Shown: positions 1 through 9,934, numbered from the stretch's first letter. The stretch: DNA of 64,000 nt from Duganella sp. BJB476 (GCF_003416895.1 NZ_QVIO01000003.1:248001-312000); one strand, 5' to 3'. Numbers and translations: made by a program. Notes: generated by a model from the letters alone, not told the origin.

Positions 1-587
1 GGTAGGCGGCGCATCTCGCCCAGCGTCAAGCACCCTATGCCTTCCAACCAGCTCAGGTAGGGCCGAGCCGGAGGCAGCAGGCTGCTGGGCAAGCGGTCCA
101 TGCGCCGCACTAACGCGTCCATCGTCAAGGCCCGTCCGGCATTGCTGCGGGCCAGCAGCCAGGCGCCGCGCGCGGTGGGCGCGCAGCTGAGCGTGGCCGT
201 AAAACCGAGTGTCTCCATGCTGGCCGCCACCTGCCGGCACAGTGCGCGGATGCCGCCGAACAGGCGCAGGCTGGCGCCGACGTCGAGCAGCAGCGTGGCT
301 TCCTCCGCCTGCGCCAGCTGCGGCGTAAATTGCAGCAGCGCCAACGCCACCGCCTGTTGCGCATCCACCTCCCGCTGCGGTGCGCGCTGCTGGAACTGCG
401 ACTGCGGCGCCAGCATCAGCGCGCCGCCGCGCCGCATGCCCACGTCGATGCCGGCCTGCCGCGCCAGTGCCGACATGGCCACTACCCGTTCCTGCTCCAG
501 CACCACCGTGCAGCCGTCATCCGACCAGCGCGGGCAGAATACTTCGAGCGGGAGCCGTGGCAGGTGTAGTCCGATCCAGAGGCGCAT
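1..587 (-). CDS. imuB: ImuB, Y-family DNA polymerase-like protein (partial, C-terminus outside the window)
   Basis: About 195 N-terminal residues are visible; the frame stays open to base 1, so the rest lies outside the window. The start MRLWIGLHLPRLPLE is the characteristic ImuB opening, followed by a Y-family-like stretch (VVLEQERVVAMSALARQAG). ImuB lacks the polymerase active site in known homologues and acts as the beta-clamp-binding hub of the ImuA-ImuB-DnaE2 mutasome in SOS mutagenesis; the catalytic region cannot be judged here. The ATG at 585-587 lies inside imuA, overlapping it by 71 bases, which suggests translational coupling in one LexA-controlled operon. Confidence 0.88.
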   Translation of the reverse strand, partial: MRLWIGLHLPRLPLEVFCPRWSDDGCTVVLEQERVVAMSALARQAGIDVGMRRGGALMLAPQSQFQQRAPQREVDAQQAVALALLQFTPQLAQAEEATLLLDVGASLRLFGGIRALCRQVAASMETLGFTATLSCAPTARGAWLLARSNAGRALTMDALVRRMDRLPSSLLPPARPYLSWLEGIGCLTLGEMRRL

Positions 588-1236
588 GGCGTTGTAAGAG
601 CGATGGGGTTAATGGCAAAAATAATGGGGTGTCGCGCTGCGGTCCTCGTCGTTTGACAAAGCCGATGTTGATGCCGCCCGGCGCCGTGTGCAGCGACAGC
701 CGCAGCGGCGCCGGCGAGGCATCCTGCGCGGCCGCCAAGGGCCGCAACATGCAGAACAGCGTGTCGCCGCTTTGCGCCGCCAGATGCAGGCGGCGCAGCG
801 TTTCGCCGCGCGCATGGTTTTGCCACAGCAGCAGCGCGCCGCAACAGCCGCTGCGCAGCACTTGCTCCGCGGCCCACAAGGCGTCGCCGCTCTTGGCGCC
901 GCTGCGTATCCAGATCAGCTGCGACGGCTCCAGTCCCAAGGCCGCCAGCGCCAACGCCTGCGGCGCATGCGGCGGTTGCAGCAGCACGATGGGCCGCTTG
1001 CCCAGACCCAGCAAGGCCGGCCGCAGCAGGCGCAGCTCGCCGATGCCGTGCTGCTGCACCAGCAGATCGGTCAGCACGCCCAGCGGCCAGCCGCCGCCCG
1101 GCAACTGCGCCGACAAAGCGGCAAAGCCGGTGTCGACGCAGCGGGTGGCGCTGTGCGCCAGTTGCGACGCCAGCCATAACGATGGATGGACGGTTTCGGG
1201 AGCAAGGGCAGCGGAATGGGTGGCGGATCGGCTCAT
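517..1236 (-). CDS. imuA: ImuA, SOS mutagenesis protein (RecA/SulA-like)
   Basis: 239 residues, the usual size for ImuA. The protein resembles a RecA-like fold without a clear Walker A: LPGGGWPLGVLTDLL takes the place of the P-loop region and a stretch with PIVLLQPPHAPQ and LIWIRSG follows, as in the ImuA family. It is a partner of ImuB and DnaE2 in error-prone lesion bypass, and in myxobacteria ImuA modulates RecA. The gene is first in the operon, 25 bases downstream of a LexA box, and overlaps imuB. The function of the exact family member is inferred; the synteny with imuB makes the call firm. Confidence 0.88.
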   Translation of the reverse strand: MSRSATHSAALAPETVHPSLWLASQLAHSATRCVDTGFAALSAQLPGGGWPLGVLTDLLVQQHGIGELRLLRPALLGLGKRPIVLLQPPHAPQALALAALGLEPSQLIWIRSGAKSGDALWAAEQVLRSGCCGALLLWQNHARGETLRRLHLAAQSGDTLFCMLRPLAAAQDASPAPLRLSLHTAPGGINIGFVKRRGPQRDTPLFLPLTPSLLQRHAPLDRTTPATAPARSILPALVG

Positions 1237-1261
1237 GATGTGAATCGGATTCTACCGCAAA

Positions 1262-1281
1262 TACTGTATAAATACACAGTA
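1262..1281 (-). promoter_or_regulatory. LexA (SOS) box of imuA-imuB
   Basis: TACTGTATAAATACACAGTA is a near-perfect palindrome with the CTG-N10-CAG core of the proteobacterial LexA consensus (CTGT at 1264-1267, ACAG at 1276-1279). It lies 25 bases upstream of the imuA ATG, so LexA binding would block the promoter until DNA damage. The divergent antiporter gene starts about 90 bases on the other side, so an effect on it cannot be excluded. Confidence 0.93.
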
Positions 1282-1369
1282 CTATTTGTTGGCGTTTTTG
1301 GCAAGGCCAATCTGTATCGTGCGCCTCATGCTGTACCATGTAGTTCAGGCAACTCAACAAGGACATCCT

Positions 1370-2623
1370 TTGCAAACCATCCAACTGGTCGGCGCCATCC
1401 TGTTCGGACTGGCGCTGCTGCACACCTTCGCAGCCAAATCCTTCGAGGTGCTGTCGCACCGCCACCCGCGCCATGCGGGCCTGCTGCATCTGCTGGGCGA
1501 AGTGGAAGTGGTGTTTGGCTTCTGGGCCTTTATCCTGATAATCGCGATGGCAGTGCTGAGCGGGGGCGACGCCGCCATTCAATACGCCGAATCGCGCCAG
1601 TACACCGAGCCGCTGTTCGTGTTCACCGTGATGGTGGTGGCGGCCTCGCGGCCGGTGCTGGACATCATGCAGCGCATGCTGCTGGTGCTGGCCAAACTGC
1701 TGCCGATGCGCGCCGAACTGGCGTTGGTGTGGTTCGGCCTGGCGCTGGTGCCGCTGACCGGTTCGCTGATCACCGAGCCGGCCGCGATGACCTTGGCCGC
1801 GCTGATGCTGGCGCCGCTCGTGTTCCGCGATGGTATGCCGGAGTGGCTGAAGTATGGCGCGCTGGGCGTCCTGTTCGTCAACGTCTCGATCGGCGGCACG
1901 CTGACTGCCTACGCCGCGCCGCCGGTGTTGATGGTGGCCAGCACCTGGCAATGGGACAGCGCTTTCATGGCCACGCATTTCGGCTGGAAGGCTGCCATCG
2001 CGGTGCTGATCAACGCGACCGTGATCACTTTCGTGCTGCGCAAGCATTTGCGCGCGCCGGCCGCGCCGTCGGCTGAAGTCCAGGCCGCACCGGCCGTGCC
2101 GTTGACGGTTACCGCGATCCACCTGGTCTTCCTGGCGGCGGTGGTGGTGCTGGGTCATCACCCGGTGCTATTCCTCGGCATCTTCATGCTGTTCCTGGGA
2201 TTCACGCAGGCTTACCAGCGCTACCAGAATCCGCTGATCATCAAGGAAGGCTTGCTGGTCGGCTTCTTCCTGGCCGGGCTGGTGGTGTTGGGCGGCATGC
2301 AGCAATGGTGGCTGCAGCCCATCGTCGAGAGCTTGCCGCCGGTGGCGCTGTTCTTCAGTGCGCTTGGCCTGACGGCGATTACCGACAACGCCGCGCTGAC
2401 CTATCTCGGTTCGCTGATCCAGGGGATTTCGGCGCAGTCGCAATACATGCTGGTTGCCGGCGCGGTGGCCGGCGGCGGCCTGACGGTGATCGCCAACGCG
2501 CCGAATCCGGCCGGCGTATCGCTGCTGCGGCGCGGCTTCCAGGATGAATCGATAGGCGCTATCGGCCTGCTGGCCGGCGCGCTGGCGCCGACGGCCGTGG
2601 CTGCGCTGGCGTTTCTGCTGTAA
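1370..2623 (+). CDS. putative Na+/H+ antiporter (Na_H_antiport_3-like membrane protein)
   Basis: Polytopic inner-membrane protein of about 417 residues with roughly ten hydrophobic segments. It resembles the family annotated as putative Na+/H+ antiporter: N-terminal HTFAAKSFE, the central NVSIGGTLTAYAAPPVLMVA and the C-terminal LTAITDNAALTYLGSL followed by NAPNPAGVSLL, which look like the two ion-translocating repeats of the ion-transporter superfamily. I chose the TTG at 1370 because AAGGA sits 6 bases upstream; the upstream ATGs at 1286 and 1328 have no ribosome site and add a non-hydrophobic tail. Transport substrate is inferred from family name only. It ends 3 bases before the convergent esterase gene. 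Confidence 0.75.
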   Translation: MQTIQLVGAILFGLALLHTFAAKSFEVLSHRHPRHAGLLHLLGEVEVVFGFWAFILIIAMAVLSGGDAAIQYAESRQYTEPLFVFTVMVVAASRPVLDIMQRMLLVLAKLLPMRAELALVWFGLALVPLTGSLITEPAAMTLAALMLAPLVFRDGMPEWLKYGALGVLFVNVSIGGTLTAYAAPPVLMVASTWQWDSAFMATHFGWKAAIAVLINATVITFVLRKHLRAPAAPSAEVQAAPAVPLTVTAIHLVFLAAVVVLGHHPVLFLGIFMLFLGFTQAYQRYQNPLIIKEGLLVGFFLAGLVVLGGMQQWWLQPIVESLPPVALFFSALGLTAITDNAALTYLGSLIQGISAQSQYMLVAGAVAGGGLTVIANAPNPAGVSLLRRGFQDESIGAIGLLAGALAPTAVAALAFLL

Positions 2624-2626
2624 CGC

Positions 2627-3775
2627 CTACACGCGCTGGTGGCGTGAGAAAAATTCCAGCATCATCTTGCTGGCGTCCGGTCCGGCCTTGGCGTTGAAGG
2701 CCAGGGCCGGATCGCCGCCGCTCCAGGCGTGCTCCAGGTCGGCGATCTGGGCGACGCGCAGCAGCAGTTTTCTTCCTTCGTAAAAATCGTGCAGCTGGTG
2801 GGCATTGTGGCGACCGCCGCGCCCTTGCGGCTTGTGGGTGATCTTCGGCTCCGTCGACAGTCGGTTCAACAGCCTGCTTTGGCGCGCCAGCTGGAGCTGG
2901 TTGATCGGGCGGACTATCTTGTCGCCCTCCCCCTGGATCAGGATCGCAGGCATGCCGGGGAATTGTGGGTGGCGCATCATCACCTCGTGCGCGGCGGCTT
3001 CGGACCGCGTGGCGGCGCCGTGCTGCATCACGCCCAGCGCGCCGATGGTGTTGTGGCCAGCGCCGAACACCGGGCCTGAATGCAGCCCGACGGCGGCGAA
3101 CAACTGCGGATGATTCAGCGCGACGATGTTGGCCATGCCAGCGCCGGCCGAAATGCCGGCGATGTAGATGCGCGAACGGTCGATGGCGTATTGCGTCATC
3201 ACCTTGTTGATCATGCCGACGATGACGGGGACGTCGCCACCGCCCTCCTGCGTGGCGCGGTCGTACCACTTCCAGCAGCGCTGCGCCTGGACGCTGACCA
3301 GTTGCTGAGGATAGAGGACGGCGTAGCCCATCTGCTCGGCCCACTGGTTCATGCGCGTGCCTTGCGCGAATTGGGTCGCGGTCTGGTGGCAGCCGTGCAG
3401 CATCACCAGTAGTGGCAAGCCTTTGCGCTGCGTGTCTTCGGGCGGATTGTTTGGCAGGTAGAGCCAGTAGCTCATGCGGCGCGCCGGCCTGCCGACGCCT
3501 GGCGGTGCGCTGAAGTGTGAGGCCAGCCATTTGCCCGGCGATGGCGGCACGTGCGTGGCGGTGGATGGAACGGTGCGGACTGTGGTGCGAGGCGCGGCAG
3601 ACGTCGTGGCGCGCGCACGGGGCGCAGCCGGTTTGGCGGCCGGCTTGCGTTTTCGTTTAGGCTTGGCGGCTGCGGGGACGGCGAACAGCGCCGTCACGAT
3701 CTTGCTGACGGAACGGCTTTGCCGCTTCCCCGTGCGGACCAAAGTGCGCAACAAACTGCTGGCGGCTTTCTTCAT
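2627..3775 (-). CDS. PHB depolymerase family esterase (alpha/beta hydrolase)
   Basis: 382 residues. A basic, Ala/Pro/Lys-rich N-terminal region (about 1-75) precedes an alpha/beta hydrolase with the oxyanion region LLVMLHGCHQ (about 122-131) and the lipase box GISAG at 207-211 (nucleophile S209); the C-terminal HAWSGG probably supplies the catalytic His. This matches the short-chain-length PHA depolymerase / feruloyl-esterase-like family. The substrate is not certain: many members act on acyl esters rather than polyhydroxybutyrate. No classical signal peptide is seen, the N-terminus being K/R rich, so an intracellular role is as likely as export. AGGAGA lies upstream of the ATG. Confidence 0.85.
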   Translation of the reverse strand: MKKAASSLLRTLVRTGKRQSRSVSKIVTALFAVPAAAKPKRKRKPAAKPAAPRARATTSAAPRTTVRTVPSTATHVPPSPGKWLASHFSAPPGVGRPARRMSYWLYLPNNPPEDTQRKGLPLLVMLHGCHQTATQFAQGTRMNQWAEQMGYAVLYPQQLVSVQAQRCWKWYDRATQEGGGDVPVIVGMINKVMTQYAIDRSRIYIAGISAGAGMANIVALNHPQLFAAVGLHSGPVFGAGHNTIGALGVMQHGAATRSEAAAHEVMMRHPQFPGMPAILIQGEGDKIVRPINQLQLARQSRLLNRLSTEPKITHKPQGRGGRHNAHQLHDFYEGRKLLLRVAQIADLEHAWSGGDPALAFNAKAGPDASKMMLEFFSRHQRV

Positions 3776-3864
3776 CGCAATGATCTCCTGTTGCGATAAA
3801 GTCTACCCCGAAAGCCGCTCCAACCTGCGTACGCCAGCGCTCATAGCAGCCGATTGGCAGCCGA

Positions 3865-6800
3865 TCAGCGCTGCATCGACTCCCATACTTTCAACAGCCG
3901 CTTGGCCGATACCGGCATCGGCGTGCGCAGCTCCTGCGCGAACAGCGATACGCGCAACTCCTCCAGCATCCAGCGGAATTCCACCATCTTCGGATCGGTG
4001 TTCTTGCCGGCCGATTTGTCCTTGTTGGCGCGCTGGTACAACGTGGCCGCCTGCTGCCATTCGGCCATCAGCTTGGCGTCGCGCGCGGGGTCGCCACGCA
4101 GCTTTTCGATGCGCACGTTCATCGCCTTCAGATAGCGCGGGAAGTGCGACAGCTGGCTGTACTCGTTCTCCGACAGGAAGCGCTTGTTGACCAATCCCTG
4201 CAACTGCGACTGCATGTCGGCCGCCGCCTGCGCGGGCAAGCCTTGCAAGCGCTTCGGCAACCCATGGAACTCGGTCAGCACCTGCGACAGCAGACGCGCG
4301 ATCTCATTCACCAGCAGCACCAGGCGCGATTTACCCTCATCCTTGCGCTTGGCGAAACTGGCCGCATCCAGCGGCAACGGATCCTGCAGGCAGGCGATGT
4401 CCAAAGCCTTGTTGATGATCTGCTCGCGCAGCTCCTCTTGCGTGCCCATGCTCATGAACTGCATGCCCATCTGCTGCAAGCCGGGGATGCCTTTTTCGAT
4501 GAACTTGATCTGGTCCTTCATCTGCAAGGAGAACAGGCGGCGCAGGCCGATGCGGTGCGTGCGCGCGGCCACGGTCGGATCGTCGAACACTTCCAGGTCG
4601 CAGTGCGTGCCTTTGTCCACCAGCGCCGGGAAGCCGATCAGCGTCAGCTTGCCCTGCGCGATTTCCAGCAGCTCCGGCAACTCGCCGAAGGTCCATGAGG
4701 TCAGGCCGGTCAGCGTGATGCCGCTGGCGGCCGTCGGCGCGGCGCCGGCGGCTGCCGGAGCCCCCTTGCCTTGCGCCGCCGGTGCGCCAGCTTTCGCCGA
4801 CGTCGCAGGCGATGCAGAAGACGACGCCGTACTGCCACTGCTGCTCAGCGCGCGCATGCTGACGCCCTGGCCGCCCGACGACTCGGCCATCTTCTGGAAG
4901 CTCTCGCGCGCCTGCGTGCCGAATTCCGCTTGCAGCGTGGCCAGGTTGCGGCCCATCTCCAGCTGGCGTCCGTGCTCGTCGATCACCTTGAAGTTCATGA
5001 AGTGGTGGGCCGCCAGCGTTTCCGGCTTGAAGTCGCTGGTCAACACCGAGATCGTGATCTGCTTGCGGATATCGGCGATGATCGCGTCGATCAAATCGCC
5101 ACGACCGAACACACCCGCTTCATGCACACGCTCGCAGAACTTGGCGGCGTAATCCGGCAGCGGCACGCAATGGCGACGCAGCTTTTGCGGCAGGGACTTG
5201 AGCAGCAGGTGCACCTTCTCCTTCAGCATGCCCGGCACCAGCCACTCGCAGCGCTCGCGCGGCAGCTGGTTCAAGGCAAACAGCGGCACCGCCATGGTCA
5301 CGCCATCGCGCACGCTGCCTGGTTCGAAGTGGTAGGTCAGCTGCATCTCCAGCCCCGTCACCGACATCATCTTCGGGAACAGGTCGGTGGTCACGCCTGC
5401 CGCTTCGTGGCGCATCAACTCATCGCGGTTCAGGTACAGCAGCTTCGGCTCGGCGGCCGTCGCATCCTTGTGCCACTTCTCGAAGCCGGCGCCGTTGACC
5501 ACATCGGCCGGTATCAGCTTGTCGTAGAAGGCGGCGATCAGTTCATCGTCCACCAGCACGTCGAGACGGCGCGACTTATGCTCAAGGTTCTCAATCTCCT
5601 TGATAAGCTTGTGGTTGTGCGCGAAGAACGGCGCCCGCGTTTCGTAGTCGCCGCCGACCAGAGCATCGCGAATGAAGATCTCGCGCGCCTCGGTCGGATT
5701 GAACAAACCGTAGTTGATGCGGCGCTGGCTGTACACCACCAGCCCGTACAGGGTGGCCCGTTCGGACGCGCTGACCTGCGCCGATTTCTTCTCCCAGCGC
5801 GGTTCGCCCCAGGATTTTTTCAGCAGGTGGCCGCCAACCTTCTCCAGCCACTCCGGCTGGATCTGCGCCACGCAGCGCGCGTACAGGCGCGTGGTGTCGA
5901 CCAGTTCGGCCGCCATGATCCACTTGCCAGGCTTCTTCAGCAGCGAGGAGCCCGGCCAGATATTGAACTTGATGCCACGCGCGCCCAGGTAGCCGGCGCC
6001 CGGCTCGTCCTCGCCCTTGAAGCCGATGTTACCCAGCAGGCCAGTCAGCAGCGCCAGGTGCAGGTTCTCGTAGGTGGCCGGGGTTTCGTTGATGCGCCAG
6101 CCCTGCTCCTTGACGATGGTCAGCAGTTGCGAGTGCACGTCGCGCCACTCGCGCAGGCGCAGCTGCGACAGGAAGTTGGTGCGGCAGTTGTCCATCAGCT
6201 GGCGATTGGTCTTCTTGTGCTCAATCGCGTTTTCGAACCACTTCCAGATCTTGATATAGCTGAGGAATTCGGACTTCTCGTCGGCGAACTTCTTGTGCGC
6301 CTCGTCGGCGGCCTGCTGGTGCTCCATCGGCCGGTCGCGCGGATCCTGCACCGACAGCGCGGAGGCGATGATCAGCACTTCGTTCAGGCAGACGTTGTCC
6401 AGCGCGGCCAGGATCATGCGGCCTACGCGAGGATCCAGCGGCAGCTTGGAGAGCTTGTTACCCAGTGGCGTCAGCTGGTTGTATTCGTCGACCGCGCCCA
6501 GTTCCTGCAGCAGCTGATAGCCGTCGGCGATGGCGCGCGCCAGCGGCGGTTCGATGAACGGGAAGGTCTCCACGTCCGTCAGGTGCAGGGACTTCATGCG
6601 CAGGATGACCGAGGCCAGCGACGAACGCAGGATTTCCGGTTCGGTGAACTTCGGCCGTTGCAGGTAGTCCTGCTCTTCGTACAGGCGGATGCAAACACCG
6701 TCGGCCACGCGGCCGCAACGGCCGGCACGCTGGTTGGCCGCCGATTGCGCGATCGGTTCGATCTGCAGCTGCTCGACTTTGTTGCGGTAGCTGTAGCGCT

Positions 6801-8217
6801 TCACGCGCGCCAGGCCGGCGTCGACTACGTAGCGGATGCCTGGAACCGTCAGCGAGGTTTCGGCGACGTTGGTGGCCAATACAATGCGGCGGGCGTTGGT
6901 CAGCTTGAACACGCGCTCCTGCTCTTCAGCCGACAGGCGGGCGAACAGCGGCAGGATTTCCACGTGCGGCGGATGGTGCTTGCGCAGGGCTTCGGCGGCG
7001 TCGCGGATTTCCCGTTCACCGGGCAGGAACACCAGCACGTCGCCGGAGCCGAGGCGCGACAGTTCGTCGACGCCGTCGATCACGGCGTCCATCAGGTCGC
7101 GCTTTTCGCGGGCGGCGGCGGTGCGCTGGCCTTTGCCTTCGGCGTTGGCCACGGCCGGATTGACGATATCGCTTTCGATCGGGCGGTAACGCACTTCCAC
7201 CTTGTACAGGCGGCCGGAGACTTCGATCACCGGCGCCGGTTTCTCCGGCGTGCCGAAGTGGCGCGAGAAGCGGTCGGCATCGATGGTCGCGGAGGTGATG
7301 ATCACCTTCAGGTCCGGGCGGCGCGGCAGCAGCTGCTTCAGGTAGCCAAGCAGGAAATCGATGTTCAGGCTGCGCTCGTGCGCTTCATCGATGATGATGG
7401 TGTCGTAGTTGCGCAGCAGCGGGTCGGTTTGCGTTTCGGCCAGCAGGATACCGTCGGTCATCAGCTTGACGGAGGCGCCCTTGGTCAGCGTGTCGGCGAA
7501 GCGGACTTTGAAGCCTACCGTTTCGCCCAACGGCGTGCCCAGCTCCTGCGCGATGCGCTTGGCGGTGGACGAGGCGGCGATACGGCGCGGCTGCGTGTGG
7601 CCGATCAGGCCTTTCTGGCCGCGGCCCAGTTCCAGGCAGATCTTCGGCAGCTGCGTGGTCTTGCCGGAGCCGGTTTCGCCGGAGACGATGATGACCTGGC
7701 TGTTTTGCAGCGCTTCGGCGATTTCGTGGCGGCGGCCGGAGACCGGCAGGTCTTCAGGGTAGGTAATCGGCGGCAGCGGGTTGCGGAACGCGCGTTCGGC
7801 ATCGCGCGCAGCCTGTTCTTCAGGCGTCAGGCGAGGCCGTGGCTCACGACGAGGCGGCGCAATCAGTCCGCCCTCGCCGTCCGGCAGCGGCGCACGGGCC
7901 GGGCGCGCGGCGCGCGGTTGCTGGCCGCCTTCCGGGCGCGGACCACGGCCTGGCTGCGCCGGCGCACCATCAGCGCGCGGTGGACGCTGCTGCGGCCGCT
8001 GCTGGCCACCTTGCGAGCCGCCTTCCGGGCGCGGGCCGCGCGGCTGCTGCTGGCCGGCCGGACGCGGTTCGCCGCTGCGCGGGCGCGCCTCCCCTTGCGG
8101 GCGTGGCTGGCCCTGCCCTGGCCGGGCGTTGGGCGCTTGCGGAGTGCGGGAGGGGGCGTTCTGCGTGCTGGCGGGCGTGCTGGACGCGCCTTTAGACTTG
8201 TTGCTGGCTTCTGACAT
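3865..8217 (-). CDS. hrpA: ATP-dependent RNA helicase HrpA
   Basis: 1450 residues, longer than the about 1300 of E. coli HrpA. Residues 1-135 are a low-complexity R/P/G/Q-rich tail with repeated PRPEGG and RPQQRP units, probably an RNA-binding disordered region. The DExH core follows: Walker A GETGSGKT (180-187), DEAH with IIIDEAHERSLN, SAT, and the QRAGRCGR motif VI, then the HA2/OB-fold and the long HrpA-specific C-terminus. A second Ala/Ser/Gly-rich insert interrupts the C-terminal half (bases about 4720-4890). HrpA rescues stalled ribosomes and processes mRNA in E. coli. It is divergent from argA with about 55 bases between. Confidence 0.95.
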   Translation of the reverse strand: MSEASNKSKGASSTPASTQNAPSRTPQAPNARPGQGQPRPQGEARPRSGEPRPAGQQQPRGPRPEGGSQGGQQRPQQRPPRADGAPAQPGRGPRPEGGQQPRAARPARAPLPDGEGGLIAPPRREPRPRLTPEEQAARDAERAFRNPLPPITYPEDLPVSGRRHEIAEALQNSQVIIVSGETGSGKTTQLPKICLELGRGQKGLIGHTQPRRIAASSTAKRIAQELGTPLGETVGFKVRFADTLTKGASVKLMTDGILLAETQTDPLLRNYDTIIIDEAHERSLNIDFLLGYLKQLLPRRPDLKVIITSATIDADRFSRHFGTPEKPAPVIEVSGRLYKVEVRYRPIESDIVNPAVANAEGKGQRTAAAREKRDLMDAVIDGVDELSRLGSGDVLVFLPGEREIRDAAEALRKHHPPHVEILPLFARLSAEEQERVFKLTNARRIVLATNVAETSLTVPGIRYVVDAGLARVKRYSYRNKVEQLQIEPIAQSAANQRAGRCGRVADGVCIRLYEEQDYLQRPKFTEPEILRSSLASVILRMKSLHLTDVETFPFIEPPLARAIADGYQLLQELGAVDEYNQLTPLGNKLSKLPLDPRVGRMILAALDNVCLNEVLIIASALSVQDPRDRPMEHQQAADEAHKKFADEKSEFLSYIKIWKWFENAIEHKKTNRQLMDNCRTNFLSQLRLREWRDVHSQLLTIVKEQGWRINETPATYENLHLALLTGLLGNIGFKGEDEPGAGYLGARGIKFNIWPGSSLLKKPGKWIMAAELVDTTRLYARCVAQIQPEWLEKVGGHLLKKSWGEPRWEKKSAQVSASERATLYGLVVYSQRRINYGLFNPTEAREIFIRDALVGGDYETRAPFFAHNHKLIKEIENLEHKSRRLDVLVDDELIAAFYDKLIPADVVNGAGFEKWHKDATAAEPKLLYLNRDELMRHEAAGVTTDLFPKMMSVTGLEMQLTYHFEPGSVRDGVTMAVPLFALNQLPRERCEWLVPGMLKEKVHLLLKSLPQKLRRHCVPLPDYAAKFCERVHEAGVFGRGDLIDAIIADIRKQITISVLTSDFKPETLAAHHFMNFKVIDEHGRQLEMGRNLATLQAEFGTQARESFQKMAESSGGQGVSMRALSSSGSTASSSASPATSAKAGAPAAQGKGAPAAAGAAPTAASGITLTGLTSWTFGELPELLEIAQGKLTLIGFPALVDKGTHCDLEVFDDPTVAARTHRIGLRRLFSLQMKDQIKFIEKGIPGLQQMGMQFMSMGTQEELREQIINKALDIACLQDPLPLDAASFAKRKDEGKSRLVLLVNEIARLLSQVLTEFHGLPKRLQGLPAQAAADMQSQLQGLVNKRFLSENEYSQLSHFPRYLKAMNVRIEKLRGDPARDAKLMAEWQQAATLYQRANKDKSAGKNTDPKMVEFRWMLEELRVSLFAQELRTPMPVSAKRLLKVWESMQR

Positions 8218-8272
8218 TGTTTTTTACAAAGGTTTTGGCGCGGAAGTCGCGCACCGAATTATAATGCGGCTA

Positions 8273-9583
8273 ATGGAAAACCCTACCCAATTCGTCCAAT
8301 GGCTGCGCTCAGTCGCGCCGTACATCCACGCCTTCCGTGGCAAGACCTTCGTGGTCGCCTTCCCTGGTGAACTCGTCAGCGCCGGCGCGCTGCAAGTGCT
8401 GGCGCACGATTTGTCGCTGCTGCACGCGCTGGACATCAACGTCACCGTGGTCTACGGCTCACGCCCGCAAGTGGCCGAGCAGCTGGCCCTGCGTAACGTC
8501 GAGGGCCGCTTCCACAACGGCCTGCGCATCACCGACATCGCCGCCATGGAGTGCGCCAAGGAGGCCGCCGGCGAGCTGCGCCTCGATATCGAGGCCGCCT
8601 TCAGCCAGGGTTTGCCCAACACGCCGATGTCGCACGCGGCCATCCGTATCATTTCCGGCAACTTCATCACCGCCCGTCCGCTGGGCGTGATCGACGGCGT
8701 CGACCTCGAGCTGACCGGCATCACCCGCAAGGTCGATGCCGAGACCATCCACTCCATCCTCGGCTCGGACGGCCTGGTGCTGCTGTCGCCGCTGGGCTTC
8801 TCGCCGACCGGCGAGGCCTTCAACCTGACCATGGAAGACGTGGCGTGCAGCACCGCCATCGCCCTGCACGCCGACAAGCTGATCTTCATCACCGAAACCC
8901 CGATGATGACCGACGCCGGCGGCACCGAAATCCGCGAACTGTCCTCGCACCAGGCCGAAGCCGTGCTGCAGGCGGGCTTCCTGCCGGATGCCACCGCCTT
9001 CTACCTGAAGCACTGCGTCAAGGCCTGCGACAACGGCGTCGAGCGCTCGCACATCGTGCCGTTCGAGATGGACGGCTCGGCCCTGCTGGAGCTGTTCACC
9101 CACGATGGCGTGGGCACCATGATCTCGCACGAGAACCTGGAATCGCTGCGCCAGGCCACCATCGAGGACGTCGGCGGCATCATCAAGCTGATCGAACCGC
9201 TAGAGGCGGACGGCACGCTGGTCAAGCGCGGCCGCGAGCTGATCGAGCGCGAGATCGATTATTTCTCCGTCATCGACCACGATGGCGTGATCTTCGGCTG
9301 CGCCGCGCTGTACCCGTTCCCGGAACAGAAGATGGCGGAAATGGCTTGCCTGACCGTCAACCCGGAAGTCCAGGCCCAGGGCGACGGCGAGCGCATCCTC
9401 AAGCACATGGAAAACCGCGCGCGCGCCATCGGTGTGCAAAAGCTGTTCGTGCTGACCACCCGCACCTCGCACTGGTTCCAGAAGCGCGGCTTCGTGCCGT
9501 CCACCGTGGACGCCCTGCCGAAGGACCGCCAGCGCATGTATAACTGGCAGCGCAAATCCCAGGTTTTGATTAAGACCTTATAA
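8273..9583 (+). CDS. argA: amino-acid N-acetyltransferase (N-acetylglutamate synthase)
   Basis: 436 residues. Catalyses the first step of arginine synthesis, acetyl-CoA plus glutamate to N-acetylglutamate. An N-terminal amino-acid-kinase-like domain ([22 protein letters not shown]) is followed by a C-terminal GNAT domain ([18 protein letters not shown], then [16 protein letters not shown]), the classical bacterial ArgA arrangement. The frame stays open far upstream into the antisense of hrpA, but homology starts at [13 protein letters not shown]; the ATG at 8264, three codons earlier, is an equal alternative. yggX follows after 34 bases and may be co-transcribed. Confidence 0.93.
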   Translation: MENPTQFVQWLRSVAPYIHAFRGKTFVVAFPGELVSAGALQVLAHDLSLLHALDINVTVVYGSRPQVAEQLALRNVEGRFHNGLRITDIAAMECAKEAAGELRLDIEAAFSQGLPNTPMSHAAIRIISGNFITARPLGVIDGVDLELTGITRKVDAETIHSILGSDGLVLLSPLGFSPTGEAFNLTMEDVACSTAIALHADKLIFITETPMMTDAGGTEIRELSSHQAEAVLQAGFLPDATAFYLKHCVKACDNGVERSHIVPFEMDGSALLELFTHDGVGTMISHENLESLRQATIEDVGGIIKLIEPLEADGTLVKRGRELIEREIDYFSVIDHDGVIFGCAALYPFPEQKMAEMACLTVNPEVQAQGDGERILKHMENRARAIGVQKLFVLTTRTSHWFQKRGFVPSTVDALPKDRQRMYNWQRKSQVLIKTL

Positions 9584-9617
9584 TCTCGTTTTACCTACCG
9601 CTTTAGGAGCAACACAG

Positions 9618-9890
9618 ATGGCCCGCACCGTTCAATGCATCAAACTCAACAAGGAAGCCGAGGGCTTGGACTTTCCACCATATCCGGGTGAACTGGGTAA
9701 GAAGATCTATGAATCGGTTTCCAAGGAAGCCTGGGCGGCCTGGCTGAAGCACCAGACCATGCTGGTCAACGAAAACCGCCTGAACCTGGCCGATCAGCGC
9801 GCCCGCAAATACCTGGCGACGCAGATGGAGAAACACTTCTTCGGCGACGGCGCCGACGCCGCCATGGGCTACGTGCCGCCGGCCGAGTAA
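9618..9890 (+). CDS. yggX: Fe(2+)-trafficking / oxidative damage protection protein YggX
   Basis: 90 residues, the normal size. The opening [21 protein letters not shown] with Cys7 and the middle [21 protein letters not shown] are diagnostic of the YggX family, which protects iron-sulfur clusters and limits oxidative damage in enterics. TAGGAG lies 9 bases upstream of the ATG. It follows argA at short distance; the next gene is convergent, with a GC-rich imperfect hairpin between them (about 9901-9927). Confidence 0.95.
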   Translation: MARTVQCIKLNKEAEGLDFPPYPGELGKKIYESVSKEAWAAWLKHQTMLVNENRLNLADQRARKYLATQMEKHFFGDGADAAMGYVPPAE

Positions 9891-9934
9891 GTTGGCTGGA
9901 ACCGCCGGCGGCGCCTGCTGCCGGCGTGTAATTC

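Noticed and set aside
2627..3775. True extracellular PHB depolymerase
   Set aside because: No signal peptide or substrate-binding domain is visible; only the catalytic family can be claimed.
4771..8214. Very long forward open frame (1147 codons) opposite hrpA
   Set aside because: Antisense to the full HrpA reading frame; composition is low-complexity Arg/Ala/His/Gln as expected for a shadow in GC-rich DNA. No domain recognised.
7781..8272. N-terminal extension of argA by about 160 codons
   Set aside because: The extension is Arg/Gly/Pro-rich antisense of the hrpA tail; ArgA homology starts at the ATG of 8273 (or 8264).
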